A DNA stretch of 11,920 nucleotides from Alphaproteobacteria bacterium (GTDB lineage: Bacteria > Pseudomonadota > Alphaproteobacteria > UBA9219): assembly GCA_028865155.1 (NCBI GenBank), contig JAGWKW010000021.1, positions 1 through 11,920 of the forward strand, read 5' to 3'. Positions 1 through 6,450 of this stretch are shown here, in pieces. Every line of letters begins with the position of its first letter. The stretch's first letter is position 1. The position numbers and the translations under genes are program-made. The notes beneath the pieces were generated by a model, which was not told the DNA's origin, searched no databases, and worked only from the letters and a program-made list of their open reading frames with translations.

Positions 1-10
1 TATCGCCCGC

Positions 11-1678
11 ATGCCTGTTGCCGCACCTTCCGGAAAACACGACCTGCTTCCCGCCCCCGCGCGGCGCATCGCGCCTTATTTCCTTCTGGCGCTGGCGGTA
101 TTCGCCTTTTACGGCAACGTCTATGACAATTCGTTCCTGTTCGACGACGACCTGCTGATTACGATCAACCAGAATTTGCTGAGCTGGAGCCATATCGGCG
201 GCATCCTGACCGGCTCGACCACCAGCGGCGCGCATATCGCGGGCGGGTTCTATCGCCCCTTGCAGATGCTGCTGTACCTCGTCGTCTATCAGTTCTGGGG
301 CAAATCGACCTTCGCCTTCCATCTTTTGAACCTTGTCCTGCACGCGGCCAATGCCTGCCTTGTCTATCGACTCGGTACCAAGCTGGATTTCAAACGCGGC
401 GGCGTTTTTCTTGCCGCCCTCGTCTGGGCGCTGCACCCGCTTCATACCGAAGCCGTTACTTACATGAGCGCGACGGCCGATCCGCTATTTTCCTTTTTCT
501 GCCTGAGCGCGGTCCTTGTGCTGCTTCCCGACCCCATGTCGGGGCACGGGACAAGCATATCTTCACGCAAAATCTTCGCCGTCATTCCGTTGTTCCTGCT
601 TGCCCTCGTCAGCAAGGAAACCGCCGTGATGCTGCCGCTGCTGGTCATGGCGTGTTTGTTCTATATCTCTCCGCGCCGCCTCGACCCGCGCACCTATGTC
701 CGGACATGGCCGTTATGGGTCGTTACCATCGTTTATTCTTATTGGCGCGCGCATGCGGCGTGGCTCGACGGGCCGCACACCTACGAACGCATTTACGCGT
801 TGCCGCAATTCGCAACGATGAATCTTTACGCGCATCATTTTATCTATCGCCTCTATACCTTCTTTGCGACGCTTCCCGCCTATGCCGCGCTTCTGGCGTG
901 GCCGACGGGTTTGCATATGGAGCGCAGCTTCGCCGTTTATACGTCGCTGTGGCGCGTTTCCGTCCTGACCGGCATGGGCATGTTCCTGTTCGCAGCGGCG
1001 CATATCGTGCGCAGCGCGGTCGCATCCGGCAAAATGAAACCGAACGCGGGCCTGCCGATGGCGTGGGGCCTGTTATGGTTTTTCACCGCGCATGCGCCGG
1101 ACAGCGGCCTTGCGGTCGCGGTCAATTCGCTGCTGCTCGAACACTGGATGTACCTGCCGTCCGCCGGGCTTTTTCTCGGCATCGGCGAAACGCTGGCCGG
1201 GATGACGCCAGACAGGCCGCGCATTGCCATGGCTTGCGGCGCGGCCGCTTTTCTGTTCGCCATGATCATGGGATGCAAGACCTATGCGCAGAACGAAATC
1301 TGGCACGATCCGGTGGTTTTTTATAACAACATCTTCGCCCATGGCGAACAGTCGGCGCGCGCGCACAACAATCTCGCGCTTTATTACGACGACCGGGGCG
1401 ACATTCCCGACGCCATCACCCAGTTCAAAAAGGCAATCGCGATTTCGGATACCTATGCCGAAACGCGCTACAATCTGGCGCTGGCCTATCTTTCGCTGCC
1501 CGATGCCCGCGCGCATGTGCAGGAAGCGCGCGACAATCTTACCCGCGCGCTGGCGATCGACCCGAATTTCTACCGCGCGTGGGGCGCGATGGCCGGGGTT
1601 TATACGCTCGAAGGAAACAGGAAGAAGGCGGCCCAATGCGCCGCCCGCGCGAACGCGCTTATAAAGGAGCAGGAATAA
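11..1678 (+). CDS. Polytopic membrane GT-C-like glycosyltransferase with C-terminal TPR repeats (TMTC/ArnT-like)
   Basis: A 555-residue protein. After a short basic N-terminus it shows a first membrane helix (about residues 21-35), then a luminal/periplasmic-type loop with an acidic cluster DDD at 45-47. This is where GT-C lipid-linked-sugar transferases (PMT, ArnT, TMTC) carry their catalytic Asp. About ten further hydrophobic segments follow to about residue 425. Supporting motifs are YRPLQMLLY (near 81), a HLLNLVLHAANA segment (near 105) and ALHPLHTEAVTY (near 140), as in TMTC-like proteins. The last ~110 residues are soluble and hold about three TPR units (roughly 449-482, 483-520, 521-552; for example AHNNLALYYDDRGD and RYNLALAYLSL). 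Known for the family: transfer of a sugar from a polyprenyl-phosphate donor to protein or lipid. The actual acceptor is unknown here. No stop lies between base 2 and the ATG in this frame, so the true start could be upstream of the window. It converges with the GGDEF gene, 34 bp away. Confidence 0.72.
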   Translation: MPVAAPSGKHDLLPAPARRIAPYFLLALAVFAFYGNVYDNSFLFDDDLLITINQNLLSWSHIGGILTGSTTSGAHIAGGFYRPLQMLLYLVVYQFWGKSTFAFHLLNLVLHAANACLVYRLGTKLDFKRGGVFLAALVWALHPLHTEAVTYMSATADPLFSFFCLSAVLVLLPDPMSGHGTSISSRKIFAVIPLFLLALVSKETAVMLPLLVMACLFYISPRRLDPRTYVRTWPLWVVTIVYSYWRAHAAWLDGPHTYERIYALPQFATMNLYAHHFIYRLYTFFATLPAYAALLAWPTGLHMERSFAVYTSLWRVSVLTGMGMFLFAAAHIVRSAVASGKMKPNAGLPMAWGLLWFFTAHAPDSGLAVAVNSLLLEHWMYLPSAGLFLGIGETLAGMTPDRPRIAMACGAAAFLFAMIMGCKTYAQNEIWHDPVVFYNNIFAHGEQSARAHNNLALYYDDRGDIPDAITQFKKAIAISDTYAETRYNLALAYLSLPDARAHVQEARDNLTRALAIDPNFYRAWGAMAGVYTLEGNRKKAAQCAARANALIKEQE

Positions 1679-1712
1679 GCGCTATTTATATATGAGGCTG
1701 GCGATTCACCGA

Positions 1713-1743
1713 TCAGACGGAACCATGAAATGGTTCCATCTGA
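1713..1743. repeat. Inverted repeat at the convergent 3' ends of the GT-C and GGDEF genes
   Basis: The arms TCAGA-c-GGAACCA and TGGTTCC-a-TCTGA give 12 pairs with one mismatch around the 5-nt loop TGAAA. The left arm starts on the reverse complement of the GGDEF stop codon, so the hairpin lies in the final codons of that gene and 34 nt after the GT-C stop. No T-run follows on either strand, so it is not a classical intrinsic terminator. It could still protect 3' ends or slow convergent transcription. The structure is read directly; its function is inferred. Confidence 0.45.
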
Positions 1744-2393
1744 CCGGATCGCGGCCTGTTATGCGCCTTGCGGGCGTAAAGCCGCAAATCCGCCGCCTGG
1801 ATGATCGCTTCCGCGCCGTAGGTTCCGGCATAGACGGCCGAGCCGAAGCTGGCGCGCATCGGCAGGCTTTTGCTTTCCCACGACAGCGAATGCGCATTGA
1901 ACGCCTTTTCGAGTTTGGCAAGGCGGCGCACGCCGTTGGCTTCGTCGATGCGGGTGAACAGGATGGCGAATTCGTCGCCGCCGAGCCGCGCCACGGTATC
2001 GCTGAGCCGCACATTGTCGCGCAGCACCTGCCCCACCGCACGCAGATAGGCGTCGCCCGCCTGATGGCCGAACCTGTCATTGATGCCCTTGAACCCGTCA
2101 AGGTCGATCATGACCAAAATCCCGCCGCAGTCGGCGTCGCGGCGCGCCAGCGCCAGTTCGCGGTCGAACGCGCCGATGAAGCCGCGCCGGTTGGCAAGGC
2201 CGGTCAGTTCGTCGGTCAGGGCCATGGCTTCGAGAATCCGGATACGTTCTTCCTGCGCGCGGATGACCGCTTCGGCCCGGCGCAGGGCATCGTTGCCTTC
2301 TTCCCCCGTCAACGCGACCGCAGGCAGAAATTTTTGCCATTCGGAGGCGGCGACATCTTGTTCCGTTCTTTCCCTGATCACTAAATGCTGCAT
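1713..2393 (-). CDS. GGDEF-domain diguanylate cyclase, single cytoplasmic domain
   Basis: A 226-residue soluble protein predicted to make c-di-GMP from two GTP. Residues 1-33 are unassigned. Residues about 35-58 look like a signalling coiled coil (DALRRAEAVIRAQEERIRIL) running into the canonical domain start LTDELTGLANRRGF (59-72). The metal/GTP site D98LDGFKGIND is present. The active-site loop is an intact GGDEF (138-142), and an inhibitory I-site RLSD (129-132) sits the usual five residues upstream, so product inhibition is expected. The frame is open upstream to an ATG at 2459. I chose the ATG at 2393 because GAAGGAG lies 6 nt before it, a strong Shine-Dalgarno. No transmembrane or sensory domain is visible, so its input is probably a partner protein or the short N-terminus. 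It diverges from eipB-divK-pleD and converges with the GT-C gene. The last codons overlap an inverted repeat at 1713-1743. Confidence 0.9.
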   Translation of the reverse strand: MQHLVIRERTEQDVAASEWQKFLPAVALTGEEGNDALRRAEAVIRAQEERIRILEAMALTDELTGLANRRGFIGAFDRELALARRDADCGGILVMIDLDGFKGINDRFGHQAGDAYLRAVGQVLRDNVRLSDTVARLGGDEFAILFTRIDEANGVRRLAKLEKAFNAHSLSWESKSLPMRASFGSAVYAGTYGAEAIIQAADLRLYARKAHNRPRSGQMEPFHGSV

Positions 2394-2612
2394 GGCGGAC
2401 TCCTTCGCTTGACCATTCCCTCTCCCAAGGGCAAGGCGCGTGCCAAATCCGGAGAACACAGATAACTATATGATTATGTGATATAATATAAGACGATGCC
2501 TTTCGGGCTTTTTTAACCGCTGCGGCAAAAATGCCCGTTTTGCTTGTTTTTCCCCGGTCGATTGTTTCCAAAAAGTTGACAGAATGTTAACGATGTAAAG
2601 GCATATCTAAAT
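2394..2612. other. Divergent AT-rich intergenic region between the GGDEF gene and eipB
   Basis: A 219-bp spacer, clearly more AT-rich than the flanking genes, especially 2461-2492 where T/A steps dominate. It must hold the promoters of both divergent units. On the minus strand TATATT/TATTAT-like -10 candidates occur near 2482-2490, but I could not find a convincing -35 for them. A weak A/T stem (GCAAAA 2525-2530 with TTTTGC 2538-2543) is followed by TTGTTTTT on the plus strand, but there is no upstream gene for it to terminate. TTAA occurs at about 2514 and 2587 without a second half-site at the CtrA spacing. Confidence 0.6.
2576..2609 (+). promoter_or_regulatory. Candidate sigma-70-type promoter for eipB-divK-pleD
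   Basis: A perfect -35 hexamer TTGACA lies at 2576-2581. The -10 is poor: the best A/T-rich element is CATATCTA around 2602-2609, giving a spacer longer than 17 nt. If transcription starts near 2613-2618, the ATG at 2613 would have no leader and could not be used. The GTG at 2637, with GAGAG about 7 nt upstream, would then be the working start. The -35 match is seen directly; promoter activity is inferred. Confidence 0.35.
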
Positions 2613-3500
2613 ATGTCCTTTTGCAGAGAGTCCGACGTGCGTTTTTTTGCAATTTTCGCCTGCCTGTTCCTGCTTTGCGCGGCGCCGTTCGTTTCCGCGC
2701 AGGCGGCGCAAGGCGAGGCCGCGCCGATCCCGCCGGCCGCGCGGCATATCGTGCCGCACCGCGCCCTGTACGATTTGAACCTCGCCTCCGTCCGCAACGG
2801 CAGCGACATCACCGACGTTTCGGGCCGGATGCTGTTCCAGTGGCGCGACACCTGCACCGGCTGGGCGATCCAGCAATATATGAAGCTGTATTTTTCCTAT
2901 GCCGAAGGCGACAGCCAGACCCTGTCCAGTACCGAGCTGACATGGGAGTCGAAGGACGGCAAACGTTATACCTTCAATGTCAGCCGCGCGACCGACGGCA
3001 AGGAAAACGAGCATTACCGCGGCAGCGCAATCCTCAAGACCGACGGCAGCGGTACCGTCACCTATGTCCTGCCGAAAAAGAAAACCGTCCATCTGCCCAA
3101 AGGCGCGCTGTTCCCGACCGCGCATACCGAGCTGATTTTGCAGATGGCCCGCGCCGGCGTCGCGCGCGGCGACATGCCGTTCATGCGCCGCGTGTTCGAC
3201 GGCGCGGACGACGAAGGGCAAAGCGACATCAGTGCGGTTATCGAGCCGCCGCAGCCGACCGCCAAGGCGGGGCTGCCGGAAAAGCTCAGGAAAAACCCGC
3301 TTCTGGCCGCGCCCGCATGGCCCGTGCGCATGGCCTTTTTCAAGGCCGGCGGCGGCGAGACGATGGAACCCGATTACGAGATGCGGCTCGACCTCGAGCC
3401 CAACGGCATTGCCCGGCACATGATGATCGACTATGGGGATTTCGCCATAAACGGAAAACTGGAGGACGTGGAAGCCCTGCCCGCGCCGCATTGCCGATGA
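2613..3500 (+). CDS. eipB: EipB/DUF1849-family periplasmic cell-envelope integrity protein
   Basis: A 295-residue exported protein from the ATG. The segment [21 protein letters not shown] (11-31) is a Sec signal peptide with a probable cleavage after an A-Q-A type site, so it should act in the periplasm. The mature part opens with the [18 protein letters not shown] block (49-66) typical of DUF1849/EipB proteins, followed by a beta-rich body (for example [20 protein letters not shown]). Exactly two mature cysteines are present, one in DTCTGW (C81) and one in the penultimate position (C294). This fits the conserved disulfide described for Brucella EipB, a beta-spiral protein needed for envelope integrity. 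A GTG at 2637 is an alternative start that gives a shorter, more typical signal peptide (M/VRFFAIF...) and fits the candidate promoter better. The stop overlaps the divK start (ATGA), implying translational coupling with divK-pleD. Its direct partner is unknown. Confidence 0.85.
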   Translation: MSFCRESDVRFFAIFACLFLLCAAPFVSAQAAQGEAAPIPPAARHIVPHRALYDLNLASVRNGSDITDVSGRMLFQWRDTCTGWAIQQYMKLYFSYAEGDSQTLSSTELTWESKDGKRYTFNVSRATDGKENEHYRGSAILKTDGSGTVTYVLPKKKTVHLPKGALFPTAHTELILQMARAGVARGDMPFMRRVFDGADDEGQSDISAVIEPPQPTAKAGLPEKLRKNPLLAAPAWPVRMAFFKAGGGETMEPDYEMRLDLEPNGIARHMMIDYGDFAINGKLEDVEALPAPHCR

Positions 3501-3874
3501 ACGACACGACACGCAAAAAACTCGTTATGATCGTCGAGGATAACGACCTGAACCTCAAGCTGTTCCGTGACCTGCTCGAGGCGCACGGCTATAACACGCT
3601 GCATACGCGCGACGGGTTCCAGGTTCTCGACCTCGCGCGGAACAACAGCCCCGATCTGATTTTGATGGATATCCAGCTGCCCGAAGTTTCGGGGCTGGAG
3701 ATCACCGGCTGGCTTAAATCCGACCCGCAGCTGTCCGCGATCCCGGTCGTTGCCGTCACCGCCTTCGCCATGCGCGGCGACGAGGAAAAAATCCGCACCG
3801 GCGGGTGCGACGATTATCTGTCCAAGCCGATTGCGGTTCATCAATTCATCTCCACCGTGAAAAAGTATTTGTAG
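3497..3874 (+). CDS. divK: Single-domain response regulator DivK
   Basis: A 125-residue stand-alone receiver domain with no output domain. It closely matches Caulobacter DivK across its length: [23 protein letters not shown] (10-32), phosphoacceptor D58 in LILMDIQLP, the [16 protein letters not shown] block (about 86-101) and the SKPIAVHQF segment with the conserved Lys near the end. In the family, DivK is phosphorylated and dephosphorylated by the PleC/DivJ-type histidine kinases. It acts allosterically on DivL-CckA to control CtrA, and so polarity and cell division, in the cytoplasm and at the poles. The ATG overlaps the eipB stop by 4 nt and has no close Shine-Dalgarno, so translation probably depends on coupling. 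The stop TAG is followed at once by the pleD ATG, the classical alphaproteobacterial divK-pleD order. Confidence 0.95.
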   Translation: MNDTTRKKLVMIVEDNDLNLKLFRDLLEAHGYNTLHTRDGFQVLDLARNNSPDLILMDIQLPEVSGLEITGWLKSDPQLSAIPVVAVTAFAMRGDEEKIRTGGCDDYLSKPIAVHQFISTVKKYL

Positions 3875-5251
3875 ATGTCAGCTCGCATTCTGGTCGTCGA
3901 CGACACGCCGCTTAACGTCAAGCTGCTCGCCGCCAAGCTGGCGCGCGATTATTACATCGTGTCGACGGCCGAGAACGGCGTCGAGGCGCTGAAGAAAGTC
4001 GCCGCCGAAAAACCCGACATTATCCTGCTCGACGTCATGATGCCGGAAATGGACGGGTTCGAAACCTGCGAAAAGCTCAAGGCCGACCCGGCCACCGCGC
4101 ATATCCCGGTCATCATGATCACCGCCCTGTCCGACGTCGCCGACCGCGTCAAGGGATTGGCGGCGGGCGCGGACGATTTCCTCGGCAAGCCGATCAACGA
4201 CGTCGCGCTGATGGCGCGCATCCGCTCGCTTTTGCGCCTGAAGGTTCTGATGGACGAATGGCGGTTGCGCGAAACGTCGGCGCAGCAGGTCGCGCCTTTC
4301 CCCCAGCCCCATGGCGGCGAAGCCGATATCGGCGAAGGCCGCATTCTGATCGTCGACGACGCGCCGAGCGATATCGAGGCGATCCGCGACACGCTGAAAG
4401 CGATTGCGCCGCATGTCGCGCATGTGCCGTCGGTCGCCGAAGCCGAAACCGCGCTGGCCGCCGATGACTATGACGTCGTCTTCGCCAGCATCGATTTGCG
4501 CGAGGAAGACGGGCTGATGATCTGCCCGCGCCTGCGTTCATCCGCGGCGGGGCGGCATGTGCCGATTTTGCTGCTCGCCAATCAGGGCGAGACCGAGCGC
4601 GTGGCCAAGGGGCTCGACCTCGGCGCCAACGATTATTTGATGCGTCCGTTCGACGCGCAGGAGCTGTTCGCCCGCGCGCGCACGCAACTGCGCCACAAGC
4701 GCAATTACGACATGATGCGCGACGGGTTCGAGAAAAATATCAAGATGGCGCTGGTCGATCCGTTGACCGACGCGTTCAACCGCCGCTATCTCGACGCGCA
4801 TTTGCCGCGCTTTTTGCAGCACGCCGCCGAACAGCGCAAATCGCTGTCGGTACAGATGCTCGACATCGATCATTTCAAGAAGGTCAACGACACGCACGGC
4901 CATGCCGCAGGCGACGCCGTGCTGCGCGAGGTCGCGCGGCGCATCGTGTCCGCCATCCGTCCTTCGGACTTCTTCGTCCGCATGGGCGGCGAGGAATTCG
5001 CGGTTATCATGCCGGAAACGCAGCTTCCCAACGCCGAAAAAATCGCCGAGCGTTTAAGGCACAGCATCGCGGCGACGCCCGTTCCCCTGCCCGACGGCGG
5101 CGAATTGCCGGTGACGATCAGCATCGGCATCGCCGACACACGGCCCGATCTGGAAAGCGCGCCCAACCGCGTGTTCGAACGCGCCGACGCCGCGCTTTAT
5201 CGCGCCAAGCAGGACGGCCGCAACCGGGTCATAACCGACAAATCGGCGTAA
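3875..5251 (+). CDS. pleD: PleD-type response regulator diguanylate cyclase (REC-REC-GGDEF)
   Basis: A 458-residue protein with the PleD architecture. REC1 spans about 4-120 with acidic pair D9-D10, phosphoacceptor D53 (LLLDVMMPEMDG region) and the GKPI Lys. REC2 spans about 150-270 and begins ILIVDDAPSD, but its phosphoacceptor position is occupied by Ser (VVFASIDL), so it is a dimerisation/adaptor receiver as in Caulobacter PleD. The GGDEF domain (about 285-455) opens with LVDPLTDAFNRRY and has D-IDHFKKVND, an active GGEEF signature (371-375) and an I-site RPSD (362-365) five residues upstream. Known role: phosphorylation of REC1 drives dimerisation and c-di-GMP synthesis at the developing pole, and c-di-GMP feeds back through the I-site. 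The start directly follows the divK stop, with no own Shine-Dalgarno, so it is presumably coupled. It converges with nusG across a 33-bp gap. Confidence 0.95.
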   Translation: MSARILVVDDTPLNVKLLAAKLARDYYIVSTAENGVEALKKVAAEKPDIILLDVMMPEMDGFETCEKLKADPATAHIPVIMITALSDVADRVKGLAAGADDFLGKPINDVALMARIRSLLRLKVLMDEWRLRETSAQQVAPFPQPHGGEADIGEGRILIVDDAPSDIEAIRDTLKAIAPHVAHVPSVAEAETALAADDYDVVFASIDLREEDGLMICPRLRSSAAGRHVPILLLANQGETERVAKGLDLGANDYLMRPFDAQELFARARTQLRHKRNYDMMRDGFEKNIKMALVDPLTDAFNRRYLDAHLPRFLQHAAEQRKSLSVQMLDIDHFKKVNDTHGHAAGDAVLREVARRIVSAIRPSDFFVRMGGEEFAVIMPETQLPNAEKIAERLRHSIAATPVPLPDGGELPVTISIGIADTRPDLESAPNRVFERADAALYRAKQDGRNRVITDKSA

Positions 5252-5284
5252 GACCGGAAAACAGAATAAATAATAGATACTGAT

Positions 5285-5815
5285 TTAAACTTTTTCGACC
5301 TGGCCGTATTCCAGTTCGACCGGCGTGGCGCGGCCGAAGATCGACACCGCGACCTTGAGGCGGGCCTTGCCCTCGTCCACTTCCTCGACGACGCCGGTGA
5401 AGGAGGCGAACGGCCCGTCGGCGACGCGCACCTGTTCGCCGACCTCGAACATAACCGCAGGCTTGGGATGCTCGACGCCTTCGATGACCTGGTTCAGGAT
5501 GCGCTGCGCCTCGGCTTCGGTGATCGGCGCGGGACGCCCGCCGCCGCCAAGGAAGCCCGTGACCTTGGGCGCGTTCTTGACCAGATGCCAGCTTTCATCG
5601 GTCAGATCCATTTTGATCAGGACATAGCCGGGGAAGAATTTGCGTTCGGCGTTGACCTTGGCGCCGCGGCGAAGTTCGACGACTTCCTCGGTCGGCACGA
5701 GGATTTCCGAGAAGCTGTCTTCCAGCCCCTTCTTGATCGCGGTTTCGCGGATCGACTGCGCGACCTTTTTCTCGAAACCCGAATGAACGTGAATGACGTA
5801 CCAACGATGTGCCAT
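5285..5815 (-). CDS. nusG: Transcription termination/antitermination factor NusG
   Basis: A 176-residue protein of normal length. The N-terminal NGN domain starts [19 protein letters not shown] and contains the hallmark [11 protein letters not shown] (about 59-69) and the [15 protein letters not shown] segment. The C-terminal KOW domain covers about 125-176 ([22 protein letters not shown], ending in [11 protein letters not shown]). Known role: it binds the RNA polymerase clamp, modulates pausing, and links to Rho or to ribosomal protein S10. The start ATG at 5815 has AGAGG about 6 nt upstream. It follows secE by 19 nt, so the two are co-transcribed. Unusually, nothing ribosomal follows: the next gene is the convergent pleD 33 bp away, so rplK lies elsewhere. 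Confidence 0.97.
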   Translation of the reverse strand: MAHRWYVIHVHSGFEKKVAQSIRETAIKKGLEDSFSEILVPTEEVVELRRGAKVNAERKFFPGYVLIKMDLTDESWHLVKNAPKVTGFLGGGGRPAPITEAEAQRILNQVIEGVEHPKPAVMFEVGEQVRVADGPFASFTGVVEEVDEGKARLKVAVSIFGRATPVELEYGQVEKV

Positions 5816-5834
5816 AGCTGCCTCTTATCTGAAA

Positions 5835-6065
5835 TTACGAAGTCATACCGAGAAGGGTGGAAACGACATGGCCCAGAGCCGTGTCGACGACCAGGAAGAA
5901 CAGGCCCGTGACAAGCGCGAACCCGACCACCATGACGGTCGTCAGGGTGATTTCGCGCCGCGTCGGCCATGTGACCTTGGCGATTTCGCGCTTGGTTTCG
6001 CGCGCGAATTCGGCGAGGCCCGTTTTGGGTTTCTGGCTTTGTTCCGTCGTTTGCTCTGTCGCCAT
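5835..6065 (-). CDS. secE: Preprotein translocase subunit SecE
   Basis: A 76-residue, single-helix SecE of the short alphaproteobacterial type. The charged N-terminus is followed by the amphipathic segment and the family signature REIAKVTWPTRREIT (about 26-40), then one transmembrane helix (about 43-66, TTVMVVGFALVTGLFFLVVDTAL). Known role: essential clamp subunit of the SecYEG channel in the inner membrane. The start ATG at 6065 is preceded by a purine-rich GGGAAAGAGAG. It lies between tRNA-Trp and nusG, the common bacterial tRNA-Trp-secE-nusG order, and is probably transcribed from a promoter ahead of the tRNA, since none is evident between the tRNA and secE. Confidence 0.96.
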   Translation of the reverse strand: MATEQTTEQSQKPKTGLAEFARETKREIAKVTWPTRREITLTTVMVVGFALVTGLFFLVVDTALGHVVSTLLGMTS

Positions 6066-6127
6066 CGTCGCTCTCTTTCCCTTAAACCTTGACGCGCCCG
6101 CCTTCGCCGCTTTGCGGCTATGGCGCG

Positions 6128-6171
6128 GCCATCTGTCACTTGCTTTGCAAGCAAAGCAAGTGACAGATGGC
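6128..6171. repeat. 21-bp perfect inverted repeat abutting the 3' end of tRNA-Trp
   Basis: Arms at 6128-6148 and 6151-6171 are perfect reverse complements around a central AA. On the minus strand the left arm begins with G-CCA, which is the tRNA-Trp discriminator base and its encoded CCA end, and the right arm ends TGGC. In RNA the hairpin would therefore abut the acceptor helix with no unpaired base between. No T-run follows on the minus strand, so it does not look like an intrinsic terminator, and secE lies just beyond. A processing signal, an anti-CCA hairpin or a small palindromic repeat are all possible; the role is inferred. Confidence 0.8.
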
Positions 6172-6243
6172 AGGAGTGGAGGGGCTCGAACCCCCAGCCC
6201 CCGGTTTTGGAGACCGGTGCTCTACCAATTGAGCTACACTCCT
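6168..6243 (-). tRNA. trnW: tRNA-Trp (CCA anticodon), CCA end encoded
   Basis: A 76-nt gene that folds into a full cloverleaf. The acceptor AGGAGTG pairs with CACTCCT. The D arm is GCTC-AATTGGTA-GAGC. The anticodon stem CCGGT/ACCGG holds loop CTCCAAA, giving anticodon CCA (Trp, reads UGG). The variable loop is GGGCT, and the T arm is GGGGG-TTCGAGC-CCCTC with one G-U pair. The discriminator is G and the terminal CCA is genome-encoded. It stands upstream of secE-nusG on the same strand, a conserved bacterial arrangement. The final G-CCA forms part of the 21-bp palindrome that follows. Confidence 0.97.
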
Positions 6244-6450
6244 AAATCGGCCGCGACTACTCTGCGCTTCGCGCAACCGTGACTGCGGCAGTTCCCGATT
6301 GCGGCTCATGGCTTTTTTATAAAGTCCCCCACCCGGAAATTTCTTTCCGGGTTGAGCATTCTAACCATGTGGGGGACAAGGGTTTTTAGCCGAATTGCCC
6401 GTATAGGGCAACTGAAAAATGAGGCGCATTTTATAAGGAATATTCGGCGC
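6244..6450. other. Intergenic region between ccmI and tRNA-Trp
   Basis: A 207-bp non-coding spacer. Besides the nested repeat it has a small hairpin TTGCCC-GTATA-GGGCAA at 6395-6411 and another TGCGC-TTC-GCGCA at 6263-6275. A promoter for tRNA-Trp-secE-nusG is expected here. On the minus strand TTGCCC, 17 nt, TAAAAA is a possible but mediocre match that coincides with the first hairpin. No better candidate was found. No coding sequence is supported. Confidence 0.5.
6324..6377 (-). terminator. Nested inverted repeat after ccmI: candidate terminator or RNA hairpin
   Basis: On the minus strand an 8-bp stem CCCGGAAA/TTTCCGGG closes a GAAA tetraloop (GNRA type). It stacks directly on a 9-bp outer stem GTCCCCCAC/GTGGGGGAC; the two stems share one base on the 3' side, and the 5' side carries a bulge of about 17 nt. 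The tail is ACTTTATAAAAAAG, with only a short T-run, so intrinsic termination would be weak. It lies 74 nt after the ccmI stop and about 80 nt before tRNA-Trp, which suits the end of the ccm transcript. The GNRA loop appears only in the minus-strand RNA, favouring that orientation. Confidence 0.42.

Noticed and set aside
2498..2515. GCCTTTCGGGC followed by TTTTTT as an intrinsic terminator
   Set aside because: The stem is only 3-4 bp, and no plus-strand gene ends before it.
2507..2600. Possible CtrA boxes (TTAA-N7-TTAA) upstream of eipB
   Set aside because: TTAA half-sites occur near 2514 and 2587, but neither has a second TTAA at the required spacing.
2607..3512. Minus-strand open frame opposite eipB
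   Set aside because: No motif or ribosome binding site; the plus-strand protein has a signal peptide and conserved DUF1849 blocks.
6106..6118. Small hairpin GCCGC-TTT-GCGGC between tRNA-Trp and secE
   Set aside because: A 5-bp GC stem is expected by chance in DNA this GC-rich and has no T-run or conserved context.
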